Assembly: GCF_004798865.1 (NCBI RefSeq)
Contig: NW_025336479.1
Location: 6,171,715 to 6,235,714, forward strand
Length of the DNA: 64,000 nucleotides
DNA from: Varanus komodoensis
Lineage: Eukaryota > Chordata > Lepidosauria > Squamata > Varanidae
Direction of reading: 5' to 3'
Every line of letters starts with the position of its first letter. Position 1 is the first letter of the stretch. The notes below the pieces were generated by a model. It searched no databases. It was not told where the DNA came from and saw only the letters and a list, made by a program, of their open reading frames with translations. Both the position numbers and the translations under genes were made by a program. Below are positions 25,236 to 37,699 of the stretch, piece by piece.

Positions 25236-25239
25236 CACT

Positions 25240-25328
25240 ACAGGTGCTCTTTTTCCATTTTCATCATGGGAGGAAAAAATGCGTCCTTTACACAGGGTTT
25301 TCTTAAATTTATTTGCCTTTCCAGATAT

Positions 25329-25359
<31 letters not shown>

Positions 25360-25640
25360 AGTGCTACTGCAGTATAGCGGATGTATGACTTTTCATGAGG
25401 CTTTTGCTCTGGTTTGAAATCTAATAACTAATACTCTAAAAATACTGTGTGGAGATGACAGAAAGACACAGGAGAGGCTGCGGAGGCCATGGACGTAAAA
25501 AAAATGCCTGCACACTTTTATGAATGAAGGATCATGGACACACAGTAAATGGCTCACATAGAGAAGCCCTTTGCATGTCCACAGCCTGATTTGTTAACTT
25601 AGCAGGATTGGAGTAAAGTTCTACCTTCTGTGAGAGGAAA
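25240..25640. repeat. Unclassified interspersed repeat Y, copy 1
   Basis: It aligns with 37700-38045. Shared blocks are: aaaatgcgtcctttacac, tttatttgcctt, the agtatagc block, gaggcttttg...tttgaaat and tcacatagagaagcc. A (TCAA)n microsatellite at about 25329-25358 is inserted in or expanded from this copy. The class is unknown. Confidence 0.5.
25329..25358. repeat. (TCAA)n microsatellite
   Basis: About seven tcaa units inside repeat Y copy 1. The matching place in the second copy has no such tract. Confidence 0.85.
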
Positions 25641-25644
25641 GTAC

Positions 25645-27475
25645 TTTCCACAAGAGGCAATGAATGACCTTCTGCCAGAGGAAGGGGCTCCACTTGCACA
25701 AGCTCCCTCCACACAATTTAGGGGTCCCCCTCCTCTACACATACCACAGCTCACCCTATTCAGAAGCATCCCTGATCCTCTGTGTACCATTATCAGGGTC
25801 CTGAAGAGACCACCATGATAAAAAGGAGGGAACAGGGAAGCCACTTCCACTAGTGCAGTTGATCCAATTTAAATCAGGATCCAGCAAGAGAAATGGTGCA
25901 AGACCTCTATCTTTAAAGCAGTTTATAGATCTTTATGAGTTAAAAAGCTATAGTCAAACTAGTTGTCCTAAGGGAGATGCAGTCCAAATCATCCAGGGGG
26001 CCCAGGCTGCCTACAGCTGCAGCAGAGCTTAAAAGAAAAAATGGAGAGGTCTCTCTGCAGAGCAAATTTTTGAAGTGGAAGTAGTAGGAGAGTCATCAGA
26101 TGCCTGGATGTGCATCCTTTTATTTAACCCAGTGGTTACAAAGGGCAGGATGTGGCACTTTGGAAGAGAACCATAGAGCTCTGGTCTGGGTTGGAGCATA
26201 GGAGTCTTATCTTTCCAATGCTTCATTGGAAGGAGAAGCGCCATAGAGGAGAAGTACCACAGAGGAGAAGTACCCCCACAACACACCTGCCGTGCTATTG
26301 ACGCTGTGAAACATGATTCTTAATCATCAGTGTGTAGTGAAGGCTGTGGTTATTTGATGGAGGGAGAAGACAGAGCATGCTAAGAGTTCTTTTTTTTCTC
26401 CTTGTTCCAGGATTCCGCAAAAGAGACTGCTTCCATCAGCTGTCTTCAGCTCATTGCTCCAAACAAATGCACCTCTACTTCATACTGTGAATACTGTCCT
26501 TTGGTACCTTGGGGTCACTGACTTCAGTCCGTGTTTAAAGTTTTGTGGGAACAGAATTCTAATAAATTATTTTTATATTCTCCAGTTCTTCAGTTGTGAC
26601 ATCTATAAAAGAGATAAAGGGAAGCGTTCTAAGAACCCAGACTCAGCTGCTTATCTCCTGTTTGAATAGTTAAATGCCAGATTGGTTATTACTCATGCTT
26701 TCAACTATTGAAGCATTTTCCTTGTGTGGAGACTCCTGCACTATGCATAAGCTCTCCAATTTAGATACCTAGCATGCATACTTACGACTCTTGCCAAAAA
26801 GGTGGATATGTTCCCCTTTCCACTTAAGCACTGAACTGCAGTCCCCTCTTCTACTCTGTCTTCATTCAGTGGCTAGTATCGGACCCTGAAGGCTTCTTTG
26901 TGTTAATCCACGATTTTCTCAGTAAGGAAAAAAAAGTAAGACTCCAACTAAAGTATCTAGAGACAATGGATTCATAACTGTGGAAATGATAGTTAACTGC
27001 CTTGATACTTGTTAGAAGGGTAACTTCTACTTTACTTTATAAACTTAAAGTTTATAAGTAATTCAAGGAGGATTTTAGATTATATTGGGGGTAATTTTGC
27101 CTTCAAAGACTGAAGAAAACTACTATAGGATGAAAACTTTTTTTTTTTTGTGGTAGTGGGCTACATTTGTTTTGGCATAATTTGTCAGGGGACTACGTGT
27201 CAGCAGTGGGTGGGATCACAGCAAGAAAATGGAATCACCCCCTTCTCCCTCTTTCTGAATACCCTTTTATTTCTCTTCCTCAAACACTCTTCCTCCCTGC
27301 AGGTTGCTAGCAAAGAGACCGATCGCTCCTAAGAGAGGTATGAACAGATAGTTTCCAAGAGATTTGGAAATTAGACTGATGTCTGTGGGTTGCACATCCT
27401 TGCTCTAAGAAAACTGTGATCCAGTTCTGCATAATACAGAAGAAAAGCAGTAGCAGATAATATGAAAATGGATGC
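25645..27475. other. Unannotated DNA without a supported gene
   Basis: Nothing recognisable. Open frames are under 90 codons. Confidence 0.5.
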
Positions 27476-27479
27476 TACT

Positions 27480-29072
27480 GTAACAGATGTTGAGCTCCAG
27501 ATACATTTGCCCATATCTGTCCCAACTTGGATGCCATTGTCTTGACAGACTGCTGTACCATCTACTTACGGGTACCTTTCAGCTTGTATAACTTGAGGAT
27601 GTGGACAATCTGCTTGGAAACTGAGGTGAACTACATAGTCTTATGTCTTTGTTCAGTCTGACTTCTGTTACCTGCCAGAGGATGGGGCAGTATCTCTAAT
27701 TCTGAAGGATGCAGTGCTGAGACCCTCATTGAAGAAATCAAATGTATATCCTGTGTTTCCAATAAAAAACAGCTAATGTCAAAATTGCCATTCTTGGACA
27801 AGATGCTGGAGCACATAGTAGCCACAGAACTTCAGATAGCATTGGAGGATATTAATTCTGTAGATCCATCCCAATTAGATTTAAGACCTAGTTATGGGAT
27901 GGAAACAGCTGTGGCCACCCTGGCTGATGACTTAGGGAATGGACAGGACAGTTTCTCTTGTGCTTTTAGCAACTTTCAGTACCATCAGCTATGGCATCCT
28001 TCTGGGTCATTTATTTGGATTGGGCTGAGAAGGCACAGTGTTACAGCGCTTCCAGTCCTTCCTGGAAGAGTGCTCATACAAGGTGGTGCTTATGTTTCAC
28101 CCCATGCGAGTTAACCTGTGGGTCGCCTCAAGGTCCCATTCTGTCCCCATGCCTGTTAACATCTGCATGGAACCTTTGGGGAAATAATCAGGAAGTATCA
28201 GCTGTACTGTCAGGATGCAGATGATACTCAGCTCTACCACTCAATTCTATCTAGTTATACCCTAGGTAGGCTGTGAAACTGGTGTCTGGAGGCTATTTGG
28301 GGGTAGGTGAGGATGAACAAAGAGAGACTTCATCCAGGCAAGACAGGGGTATTGCAGACTGAGAAAGTAACTCCTTCGGATGGAGGTTTGCAAACAGTTT
28401 TAGAGGGGGTTGTGCTCTCTCCAAAAGATCAAATGTGTAGCCTGGGAGTCCTCCTGGACTCTGCACTAAATGTAGAAGTTCACCAGGCAGCACTGTGCAG
28501 GATTGCGTTTTACCAGTTTATTCTTGTATGGCTGGACTACGCTAATGTGCTGTACTGGAGCGACATTTGATGGTCTGGAAATGTGAAGCCAAATGTAACA
28601 TGTTGGTTCTGACCTTTAAAGCCTTATCCTGTTTGAGGTTGAATTATTTCACCTATATCAACCTCTCTGCACTTTAAAAACAGCAACAGAGGAACTTTTC
28701 CAGTTTCTGAGGTCAGTTATGTTGGGAAGTTAATTAGAAAGGACCTTTTCCACAGCAGCCCCATACCATTGGAATTAATTGCCACAGGAATGTATCAGCT
28801 CCCATCACTGTGGGGTTTTAGAGTGGCCCTGAAAAACTCCTTGTTTGCTCTGGCCTCCTCTGATCATGTTTTGCTGGAGTTATTTGCTCTGTAGCTGCAG
28901 CTATGCTGTAAATCTTCAGTAATATTTTATTGCCAGTCTGTGTTACTAATGCTTGCAGCTTATTATTGTATCTTTTTATTATATGATTGTTAATGTTGTA
29001 AGCACCCTTAGGATGGTCTCTGCCCTGAAAGGCCACCTAGAAATATTTAAAATAAATTCTATGAAAAGGTAA
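27480..29072 (+). mobile_element. Old L2-type LINE, RT half with 3' UTR
   Basis: Plus-strand translations keep ordered L2 ORF2 blocks: a DAVLRPSLKKS-like block near 27707; KLPFLDKMLEHIVATELQ near 27780, against [15 protein letters not shown] in the young copy; PSYGMETAVATLADDL near 27890, the RT2 block; a cattctgtcccc RT-B-like remnant near 28135; a decayed aspartate-box region near 28215; DQMCSLGVLLDSALNVEVH near 28430; and CRIAFYQF and LDYANVLY near 28500-28555. It ends in a 3' UTR with agcacccttaggatgg and an aaataaat-type tail at about 29050. Many stops and frame changes make it inactive and old. The endonuclease half is missing (5' truncated). Confidence 0.85.
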
Positions 29073-29074
29073 TG

Positions 29075-29617
29075 CAGAGTGATTTCCCATACGACCACCA
29101 TGTGCACAACATGTGAAAAATCTGCTCCTGTGAAAAGTAGGGCATTTTCCATGGTAGCAGCAACTCTGCGAAACTTCCCTCCATGAGTGGTTCATCATAT
29201 ATGACTAAAAGTGGTTAAATAAACATTTTTCTTGTTCTGCTAGGCATATGGAGATTTTAATTAATTTTAAATAATTAAAAATAGAAGATAGTGAAGTATA
29301 AAGTAAGATTTTAGAAATGCAGATACTGAAAAGACTGACGAATTCGGCACAGGCACCTAAAGAAAAGCTAATATGCACCAGACTGCAGATGCAGGAAGTT
29401 TCTTCACATGGACAGCCTACCTCACGCTGCCACATTCTCCACAGATGGGAGAAATTTGACAAGGCAAGAAGTCCTTCAGCTAAGTCCTTCAGTGATCAGA
29501 GATCATGGACTATACATTAAACAGAAGGATTTGTGTGAGCTGGCAGTTCTAAAAGTGTTGCACAAATACAACCCAAACAAGCCCCTAAAACAAGGGAAAT
29601 CAATATGCTACTGTGGG

Positions 29618-29668
<51 letters not shown>

Positions 29669-31380
29669 TAAAACCTAATTGAAAAGTAAGGATGAGTACC
29701 AGCAAAATTAAGAGCCATGCTGCAAAACAAGATAACACAGATATAATACATAAGTGCCAAGTCTCCCATAAAGCACTTGATTTTTTATTGAATGCCAGTT
29801 ATTTTTCGCATCCAATTTGACCTCCTGGATTTATCACAGTAGTACATAGTTTCAAAATCTATAGGCAGCTGCTCCAGGATACTCAGCTTATAAAATATAG
29901 AGCCGGGTGCCATCAGCATGTAACCAAACTAACTAAAATCAATGGCAAGACCTTTAGTGCTTCCCAGGATTACTGATTACAAAATCTCCACAGTCCCAAA
30001 AACCACTGACAAACCTAGCAATCCTGCCCATCAACCTCCATCGAGTCGCCAATATGTGATTTAAAAATAATCACAAATAGGTAGGCATCTGCTCACAGGT
30101 GCACATATTGGTGCTTTTATAGAGAGCTGCATTTCTGATTCATCATATTTCTCCCTGCAGGGCAGCATTCAGATGTGATCCCTACATTTGCCAAGGTCCT
30201 GTTGTAGAAGGAAATGAGTATTAAACCAGTTTAAGCAGGTGGTCTAGATTGACCCACTAACCTCTGGAAGTTTGTCTGGGTGTGTAAGCTCAAGAGGATG
30301 AGCTAGACCAGGATTTCCAGAGAACCTGTCTCTCTCCTAAACGGAGTAGAACAAGGCATTACTCAGCATTCTCAGATGCAAGATTCACGTGGTTTATTAT
30401 TATGTTCCAGAACTGATGTACAGCAGAAATGTTTCTATCTCACAATAAAAAATGTAACTAATAAAACTAAGCTGTGGCGGGAGTCCTCTTCCTCCCCTCT
30501 ATTTCTATAAAGTTTGCACAGGATCTACATAAAATCTGGGCCCTGCTCAGGCTCATCTGATCCAGCCAAGCTATTCTTATCACAGGAAACCAACTGTCTG
30601 CCGCCATGTTCATATTTGGCTCCCATACAAACTTTCTCTCTTGAAGGAGCACACCTGTGGATGTTACTTTCAACCTAAACAACCTGCTCTGCCATGATCA
30701 CTGTTCCTCTCTCAGAGTGATGAAAAGCAAATTCCCTTTCTTGTAGCCCCTTGAAGCAAATGCCACAAAAGCTAAATCCACACAGACTTTAGCATGAAAA
30801 ATATTGCCACTTAGTTCAAATCAGAGGTCATACTTTGATTGAAGGAAGTTTAACAGTATAGGAAATGCACAGGGGATGGGAGTAGCTGCTGATTACTTCC
30901 ATTGTTATATGGCAGTCCTTCCAGCTGTAGCCTTGCAAAGAATTCTTCCACTCATATAAGACTTATTTCTGCAAAACAGAGCGAGCAGTTTCTCATGTGG
31001 TATTGACAAGTTAAGGAAAGGCTTGTTGGCATACAATTTGGATTTGGTTACATTTTTAGATGCTGCTCTATATGCATGTTTTGATCAGCACCCTGCACTC
31101 TCAGTGGAATGAGCACTGTGACAGAAGGCGAAATAAAAAGAGAAACACTCTGCCATGTGATAATGGGTAGGTATAAATGAAGTTGCTATGGTTCAGGCAA
31201 GCCAAGCAGGGCCACATGGCATTCAGCAAAGATTTTATCAGCCCTCCATCCCAGCGCTACAGGATAATCTTCATTACACAGTTTGAAGAGCACAGCTCTG
31301 TGGAAATCTTGACAAACCCAATTCCTGAACCTTTGCACAAACCCTCCCCTTGCCTCCATCCTTCAAATAGGACAATAAAG
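29075..31380. other. Unannotated DNA without a supported gene
   Basis: Only the ATT microsatellite at about 29613-29668 was recognised. The open frame there that ends in a run of isoleucines is produced by the microsatellite. Confidence 0.5.
29613..29668. repeat. (ATT)n microsatellite
   Basis: Around eighteen uninterrupted att units, the longest trinucleotide array in the window. Confidence 0.95.
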
Positions 31381-31383
31381 AAC

Positions 31384-31595
31384 CTTATAAGAACATAAGA
31401 AAAGTCCTGCTAGATCAGTCATAGAATCTATTTAGTTCAGCATTCTTTCCCCCGCAGTGGCCAGCCAAATGTTTTTGGGAATCCCACAAGCAGCACACAA
31501 AGGGAAGAGCCCTTTCATTGTGGAAACAAAGCAGCAAGCATGCTGCCTCCAAACTCTGAGGTCACATATAGCCACCATGACTAATAGCACCTGAT
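31384..31595 (-). repeat. CR1-like LINE 3' end, antisense
   Basis: The plus strand reads ataagaacataagaaaagtc, ctgctagatcagtc, tttagttcagcattct and gcagtggccagcc. Further in it has a gaggtcacatatagccacca block. This is the same family as 19825-20010 and extends further into the element. The repeated taagaacataaga at its start fits an antisense ttcttatg 3' tail. Confidence 0.65.
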
Positions 31596-32404
31596 ACTAA
31601 ATGGAATTGTCTCTTATAAGTACCTGGTGATAACATGAGATGTAAGTAACGACTGATTTCATTTTACACATGGAGAATTGGAAGCTACAGGAAGGCAATA
31701 GCAGTTTTGGGACTAATTAAAGCATTTCTACATCACTCTGTGGTACCAGCATCTTCCAGAACTTACATATATATGCTTACATATAATCAATGAAAACAAG
31801 AGAGATCCTGCCTGCAAGCCAATGATCTAAAAAGACTTCACACAGAAAGGAAAAGGAATGAGACGGGAAGAGTAAACACTTTGTAAAGAGTAGTGGTGAG
31901 TCTCAGTCTTTCAGCTGAAGCTCCAAACTGACTTGAATACAGGTTGGTATAGCAATTGAAACACATTGTCATAGTAATGGCCTTCCTCAAAGTCCGGAGC
32001 AGGGAATTCCAAGCTGAAGCACATGCCTGCTGCTAAGTGTCATCTTCTATAGGAAGATATACAGGAACTCTTAGAAGTCTGAAGCATAAACCATGCTGTC
32101 CATCAGGCCTTTGACAGTGGTGGTAAATCATGGATTGTCTTCCTAGGTTTCTAAAGGGAGTTCCTGGACTTTTAATAATATATAACAGAAAGATGTCCTC
32201 ATTTCTTCCTCCATATCCCCTTACCCTACACCCAGCTACATAGAAAAGGTCTGCTTCTTCTTACACCCCACCTGCCTCCATTCCCACTAAAGAATCTAAC
32301 GGGTCTCTCACTGGAAAATGAGAGTGTTTCTGCCTGTTTTAGAGTGACATACGACTGTCTCTTTTTCTCCAGCTGCTTTGTCCTGACCAGTGCTGCCTCC
32401 CAAG

Positions 32405-32622
32405 ACAAGAGGCTGGGTAGCCATAGCTCAGTGGCAGAGCACATGCTTTGTGTGCAGAAGGACCCCAGTTTGGTCCCCAAGATCTCCAGACAGGGCTGGG
32501 AATGCAGCATGCTTGAAACCCTGGGGAGCCATTGCTGTTGGCCAAACTGAGCTAGATTGCACCACTGTCTGACTCAGCAAAAGACAATCACCTCTGTTCC
32601 TGTGCTGGGCGAACAGCATTGC
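32405..32622 (+). repeat. tRNA-Ala-like SINE, well preserved
   Basis: The head is tRNA-like: tagctcagtgg at 32424-32434 fits a Pol III A box and agtttggtccc at about 32468-32478 fits a B box. Around them the text resembles tRNA-Ala (gcatgctt-like anticodon arm, here acatgctttgtgtgcag). The body has the tctccagacagggctggga, gaaaccctggggagcc and gagctagattgcaccac blocks, then gtctgactcagcaaaagac. The 3' end resembles a CR1-like tail (gttcctgtg). Other copies in the window are at 14.6 kb and 59.3 kb, both antisense and older. Confidence 0.75.
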
Positions 32623-33604
32623 TAAAGCAGGGGCCTCTCGCCTAGCCTTTTGGGAGAGGACACACGAGAGGTCATCAGCGCATCACGCGTGGCCATTCTA
32701 AGATGTACAGTCATGGCATGGGGCAGATAAGCAGCCCGCTATCCTCTCAGGCCACTGCTAGTAAAACCAGAACATGTGGAGAAATATGAGGGTCATTATG
32801 GCACAGAACAGCTGAAATGGAAGCACCAGTGTCCAGTTGCTATACCTGCTGCTACAATACCTTATGTATCCAGTCCTTTCTCTACTTTGTAAAAGCAACC
32901 TGGTTTTTAAAACTGCTCCTTTAAAACGGGGAGTACGTCTTTAGAAAATAAGTTTTGCTAATCAGTTATCCTTTCGCCAAAATGCATCATCCTTCCTTTT
33001 TCAGTTTGCTTTCTTTGCCAAACTCTCTGCTGACGAAAGGAGGTGGGCCTAGCTGACATCGCATCTCATGCCCTCAAGAGGAAGCTTTTCTGACAGCTTT
33101 TCACCAACAGGGCCCAGACAAGGCAACACTCTGCTCCTTAAAGACCCCATCCTAACTGTCCACAAGCAGGATGAACTGTTTTCCCTTTAGACTTTTCACC
33201 CTGCTGTTGTAAATCCCATTGGCATTCAGCCAAGGCCTATGCGAGACACAGCCATAATAGAGTCATTTTTCTTCTGCCCTTTGCAGAAGGAAACAGCAGA
33301 AATGCTCTCTTTTCAAATAGTTTAACAAAGTGCAGATCCCAAGTGAAGGTGACTCTATAACCTCTTTGGCACAAACCATTGGCTCCACTGCCCTGTGCTC
33401 ACCCGGCAAGGAAGTGGAGGCCAACAGAGACCACTGGAAGGGAAATGTGTATTAAGAATCGCTTTCACTGCAGCATGATATGAAGAAAGAGCTGGTCTTC
33501 TGAACTCCATCATGTGAAAAGGGGCAAATGAATGAAATAGCTACTGAGTTTGGGGGAAAACTGAAAACTACAAAACTGGGGTGGGGGAAAAAGCCATGCA
33601 TGCG

Positions 33605-33830
33605 TATTTTTGGTGTAAAGGTTAAGGTGTTGGACCTGGGAGTTCCCAATTCTAATCCTACTCAGTCATGAAGCTCTCTGGGTGCCTTTGGGCCAATCAC
33701 TCGCTCTCAGCCTAACCTATCTCACAAGACTGTTGTTGAGAGGATAAAATGGAGTGATGTAAACTACCTTGGGTTCCTCACAGAGGAGAAAGAGCAAGAT
33801 ATAAATGCAAGGTAGCCATATTAATAAGAA
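33605..33830 (+). repeat. CORE/MIR-like tRNA-derived SINE
   Basis: The head tggtgtaaaggttaaggtg fits the A-box region and aattctaatcctactc the B-box region of a tRNA-derived SINE. The body has gggtgcctttgggccaatca, ctcagcctaacctat and ctcacaagactgttgttgag, then ggataaaatgg. These match the MIR/CORE-SINE core and L2-like 3' part. The end agatataaatgcaaggtag corresponds to the L2-type tail. It is probably mobilised in trans by L2, as known for this SINE group. Confidence 0.75.
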
Positions 33831-33834
33831 TTTG

Positions 33835-36100
33835 GATTTTTAATACGTGTTGTTAGAGTTCTGCTTGGGCAATGCAGTGGTTACTCACATGCTGTAGGGG
33901 AATCTAAATATGTCCATCTCATTAGTGTCTGGAATTGTATTTGCACAACAAAAACCCAAGTTACGCAGATGACAGAAACACCATCAGCTGAGTCACAGGG
34001 AACTGAACCTCACTTAGGTGGCAAATGGCCATCTACAAGCTCTTAGAACCTTTTGGCTATTAAATTGACATCCATCACTCGTTAGTTTAGCCTCTCCCAT
34101 TCTTCCTCTCTTTCCATTGGCTTGTTACTCTTGTCTTTTTCTGTTCCATTTAGATTGTAAGCTCCTAAGTGGGAAGCTTTATCTTTATTTGTCTTTGGAT
34201 GCCATGCATGCTGAAAATGCTACATAAATGAATGAAAAAACCACCACACAGCCTGGACCCCACCCCTTACACAACAGGAATAGACCAAGGTAGACAGAGC
34301 CTTAATGCTTGATTCTTAAAGGTCAACTATCAAGCCATAATTGTTAGAAACACAAAGGCAGAGGCTATTTCATTTCTATGTCAAGAGACAGACTTGAAAG
34401 AGGAAACTGTTAAATGTTTGGAAAATGCTGGGCATTTGTCAAAGGGATCAGCAAGTAATGTTTCCTCTCATTTTTTTGTCTTCCAGTAACATGACAAATG
34501 CAACCATAATCATGCACAACACATTTGGCTGCTGCAGACAATGCCTGCCACCGCACTTCTCAGAAAAACGGGGGGCAAAAGAAGAGCTCATTCCAGCATT
34601 TTCCCTGGTCACTACTTCATGTATTGGAACTCTAATCAAAGCTGAAATCTGCACCTTATTGAATTAAATGACAGAAAATTGTTCCTCACCCTTTCTCAAG
34701 CCATCCAAGTGCCAGTCCCTATCTCAGCACTCCATCATTACTTGTGTTCCTATAATGTATCCTCAGAGTTAATGAACTCCAAATGAGTTCTTGCTCTGGT
34801 ATGGAGTTTGTGTTGTCATTTAGATTGTGTATTTTCGTTCCACTATGCCAAAGGGTGATGACTCACTTGAATTACACATCCGTAATAGCTAGCAGAGATG
34901 TAATGGCATCCACACCAAAATGGTAATTATATCACCAAGGAAGCATGAGACCCCCTGGGGTTCCAGGAAATAAGCACACAGTCATGTTTCTGGTGCATGC
35001 TGGGAAATGTGGAAAGTGTGTGGAGTTGTCAATAAATGGACATCACTCAAAGAAAACTGCCTGTTATGTCTCCCAGAGAGTGGTTTTGGAGCCAGAACTT
35101 TTATCAGCAAACATGGTAATAACACTGTAGACTTACTGATAAAAATTTGCAATGCATCTTCATATTTACTGATCTCTATGACAACATAGAATAATGGATA
35201 GCCTAGAATAAATGAGAACTATAAAGCAAAATGTGTTTGAACAATGCCATTCTAACAACAGTTTCCCATTTCTAAAGAACATGACTTGGTTCTTTGGAAA
35301 GCCTTCATGTGAAACAACTGCTGGGGTAATTAGTCCCCATATGCAGGCCCAAAGACACTGTGTGGCTTGTAGCATATTCCACTTGGGTTTAGCAGGGGCA
35401 GGATAAACATAGGGTTGGCTATGAAGCTAGCCCACAGTATGAAAATAGAGGAAAACTGGGTTGCCCGACAGAGGATATGGAATAATTGGTGATAAGAGCT
35501 GCTGGATATTCTTCATAGGAAAGCTACATCACAAACCTGGAGATGGAGACTGGGCTGCTTAAGAATTGCAGCCCATAGCTGCTGGCTGTCCTGTTGCCCA
35601 TTTTCTTTGGCTGATTCCATCAACATGATGTGAATTAGCGCTCTGGATGGGATCATAGATGTCCTTTTTGCATGCCTACTTAGAAATGAGTAGGAAATGC
35701 ACAGCTGAGGATGGTCTACAGATATGCTGAACTCTATGTTATTCCTACCCTGAATTCTTCAAGATGAATGCTTCTATTCCATCCCATGCCTTGAGGATAA
35801 TTGTTTTTGATGTTTGTTATTTGTTTTACCAACTTAATGGTTTGACCTTATGCAAGGGAGGGATAAAGAAACTATAGTGCTGGACCCCATATGCCTCCCA
35901 CTATATCTTGTGAGCAGAATGCTTTTGAATCAGAACAGCATATTTTTCTGCAAAAAAGAACCAGGAGTAGTGACTGGAATGTGTGCTTTCTGGAAATAGG
36001 AAAAAAGGCATACTTCAGTGGCAGAACATAGGCATTATTTTCTTATAGCCCCAGTTTCAGCCTCTAGAATCTGTGATTAGGAGACTCAGAGATGGGAAAC
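33835..36100. other. Unannotated DNA; 34.68-34.96 kb may be conserved
   Basis: No gene was recognised. About 34680-34960 lacks recognised repeats and has a mixed, non-simple composition with several attac/taat cores, which could fit a conserved non-coding element. This is only a texture argument. Confidence 0.4.
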
Positions 36101-36103
36101 TGC

Positions 36104-36420
36104 TATTCTATGATTCACATACTGCTGAGTTGGAAGGGGCCAAGAAGGCCATCGGGTCCAACCCCCTCCTGTTTCAGGACACCAAGTTACACCATCCCAC
36201 TCAGATGACTCAGTTTCTTTTTGAACGTCTCTGGTATTGGAGAGCCCATGACCTCTCCAGGCAGCTGGTTCCACTGTTATACTGCTCTGACAGGGAGGAA
36301 AGTTTTCCTAATATCTAGCCTGAGTCTGGGCTGTCATAACTTGAGCTGATTATTCCATGTCCTACATTCTGGTATGAGCAAGAAGAGAGACGCTAGGAGT
36401 GCTACAACACAAACCTGGAG
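36104..36420 (-). mobile_element. CR1 LINE 3' fragment, antisense
   Basis: The plus strand starts ctatgattcacat, the antisense of the CR1 octamer tail. It continues gagttggaaggggccaagaa, then ggtccaaccccctcctg, then ctggttccactg and ggaggaaagttttcctaat with atctagcctgagtctg. This is the classic antisense CR1 3' end known from birds and reptiles. The element is 5' truncated and runs about 300 bp. No coding part is kept. Confidence 0.8.
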
Positions 36421-36937
36421 GAGATGGAGACTGGATTTTAAAGCATTCACTCTGCAATGTATGTTACCAGGGAAATGCAGCACTTGCCCTCGGGTAGCAC
36501 ATTTATTGTTGCTGTGTTTGATGCATTGCTACATGCAAAATTTTCCTGAGCTTCTAATGGATATTGTTGGGATGTGATTAGTGACCAGTACACAAAGTAG
36601 AATGAATCCATCCATTATTAGATAGTGAGAATTAGGACAACAAGTTAAAATTCATCTGGTGGCTGCAGGCTCCAAGGCACAGGGGTTCATTTGCATAAAA
36701 TGGACAAAGCAGTTTCCCATATCAGAATTATTCCCTTGAACTGATACTTTGTCCTCAATGTACTAATTTACCTAGCCAACTCAAACTGGAGAGGTCTGGG
36801 TGGATTTAGTGGAAAGCAGCCTCAATTCACATCACTCTCAGAAATTTACTACTTCTCTATAAATGTGTGCAGCTTCAAAGGTCAGCTTTGGAGACCTTGG
36901 TCTTTCACCTGGCCACATGTGAGGTCATGTGAATAAG

Positions 36938-37032
36938 AGACCAAGATTATGGAACTCTTGGTTCCATAATTCCATATTATCTTGGTTCCAAGATTATGGA
37001 CCAAAAGGTGGCACCAAGATTATGGAACTCTG
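36938..37032. repeat. Local cluster of direct and inverted 18-bp motifs
   Basis: The 18-mer accaagattatggaactc occurs at 36940-36957 and again at 37013-37030. Between them are the inverted form ggttccataat at 36960-36970 and a partial direct copy, ccaagattatgga, at 36988-37000. It has the look of a small rearranged or slipped palindrome. Confidence 0.75.
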
Positions 37033-37154
37033 TTCCTGATGGAAATTCATTCTTACTTCACCATTTTTAGATTCTTGATAAGGTCTTTCTAATTCCATCT
37101 GGTACTTAATATAATTAATATATGATCTTTTCTTTTAGCATTTTAAAATTTAAT

Positions 37155-37265
37155 ATTGAGTACTAATTACTAACTAAATTTACTAATGTACTAATACTAA
37201 AGTACTAAAATACTAAAAAGTACTAAATATTAGTGCTAAATTTAGTACTAAATACTAAAGATGTT
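37155..37265. repeat. Degenerate ACTAA/TACTAAA low-complexity tract
   Basis: At least ten tacta/actaa units with variable spacing. Simple AT-rich sequence with no known role. Confidence 0.75.
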
Positions 37266-37699
37266 AATATTTTAAGATTTCTATGTTGCTGACTTATTTT
37301 TAACCACTCACTGATTGTTATAATAGTTTCATTGTTTTAAGCTATTTTGGTTTTTGCATTTTTGCATTTTATTGTACCTGCTTACATTACATTATATAGT
37401 TAAGATATGAGTAACAAAAGCCTAGAAGTTTGGCAGCCACAGGTGCTCCTTCCAGTGTACTGCTAGTATTAACCAGTTTGTTTGAACTTTTTTCCTATTT
37501 CGTTGTCTACAAGCTCCAGACCTGGAGCCCAGACAAGGGAGGCTCAAATACAGTGAGAGGGAATTCCATTTCCCCTTTAAGGCTATGAAGTCCGGGGGAC
37601 AAACAAGATAGGATGTCATGATGGGAAGAAAATGAGATCCCCTTCCATATATGGAACTTCGCTACAAGAGTGGTTTAACCTGATGCTTTACCAAGGCTT

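Noticed and set aside
29408-29671. Frame ending in a run of isoleucines
   Set aside because: Product of the ATT microsatellite.
32405-32622. Possible functional tRNA-Ala gene
   Set aside because: The A and B boxes are present, but the body continues as a SINE and the tRNA arms do not pair well, so it is a tRNA-derived SINE.
35531-36434. Two occurrences of cacaaacctggag...atggagactgg, about 880 bp apart
   Set aside because: Only about 25 bp are shared; this may be chance or a tiny repeat, and the flanks do not align.
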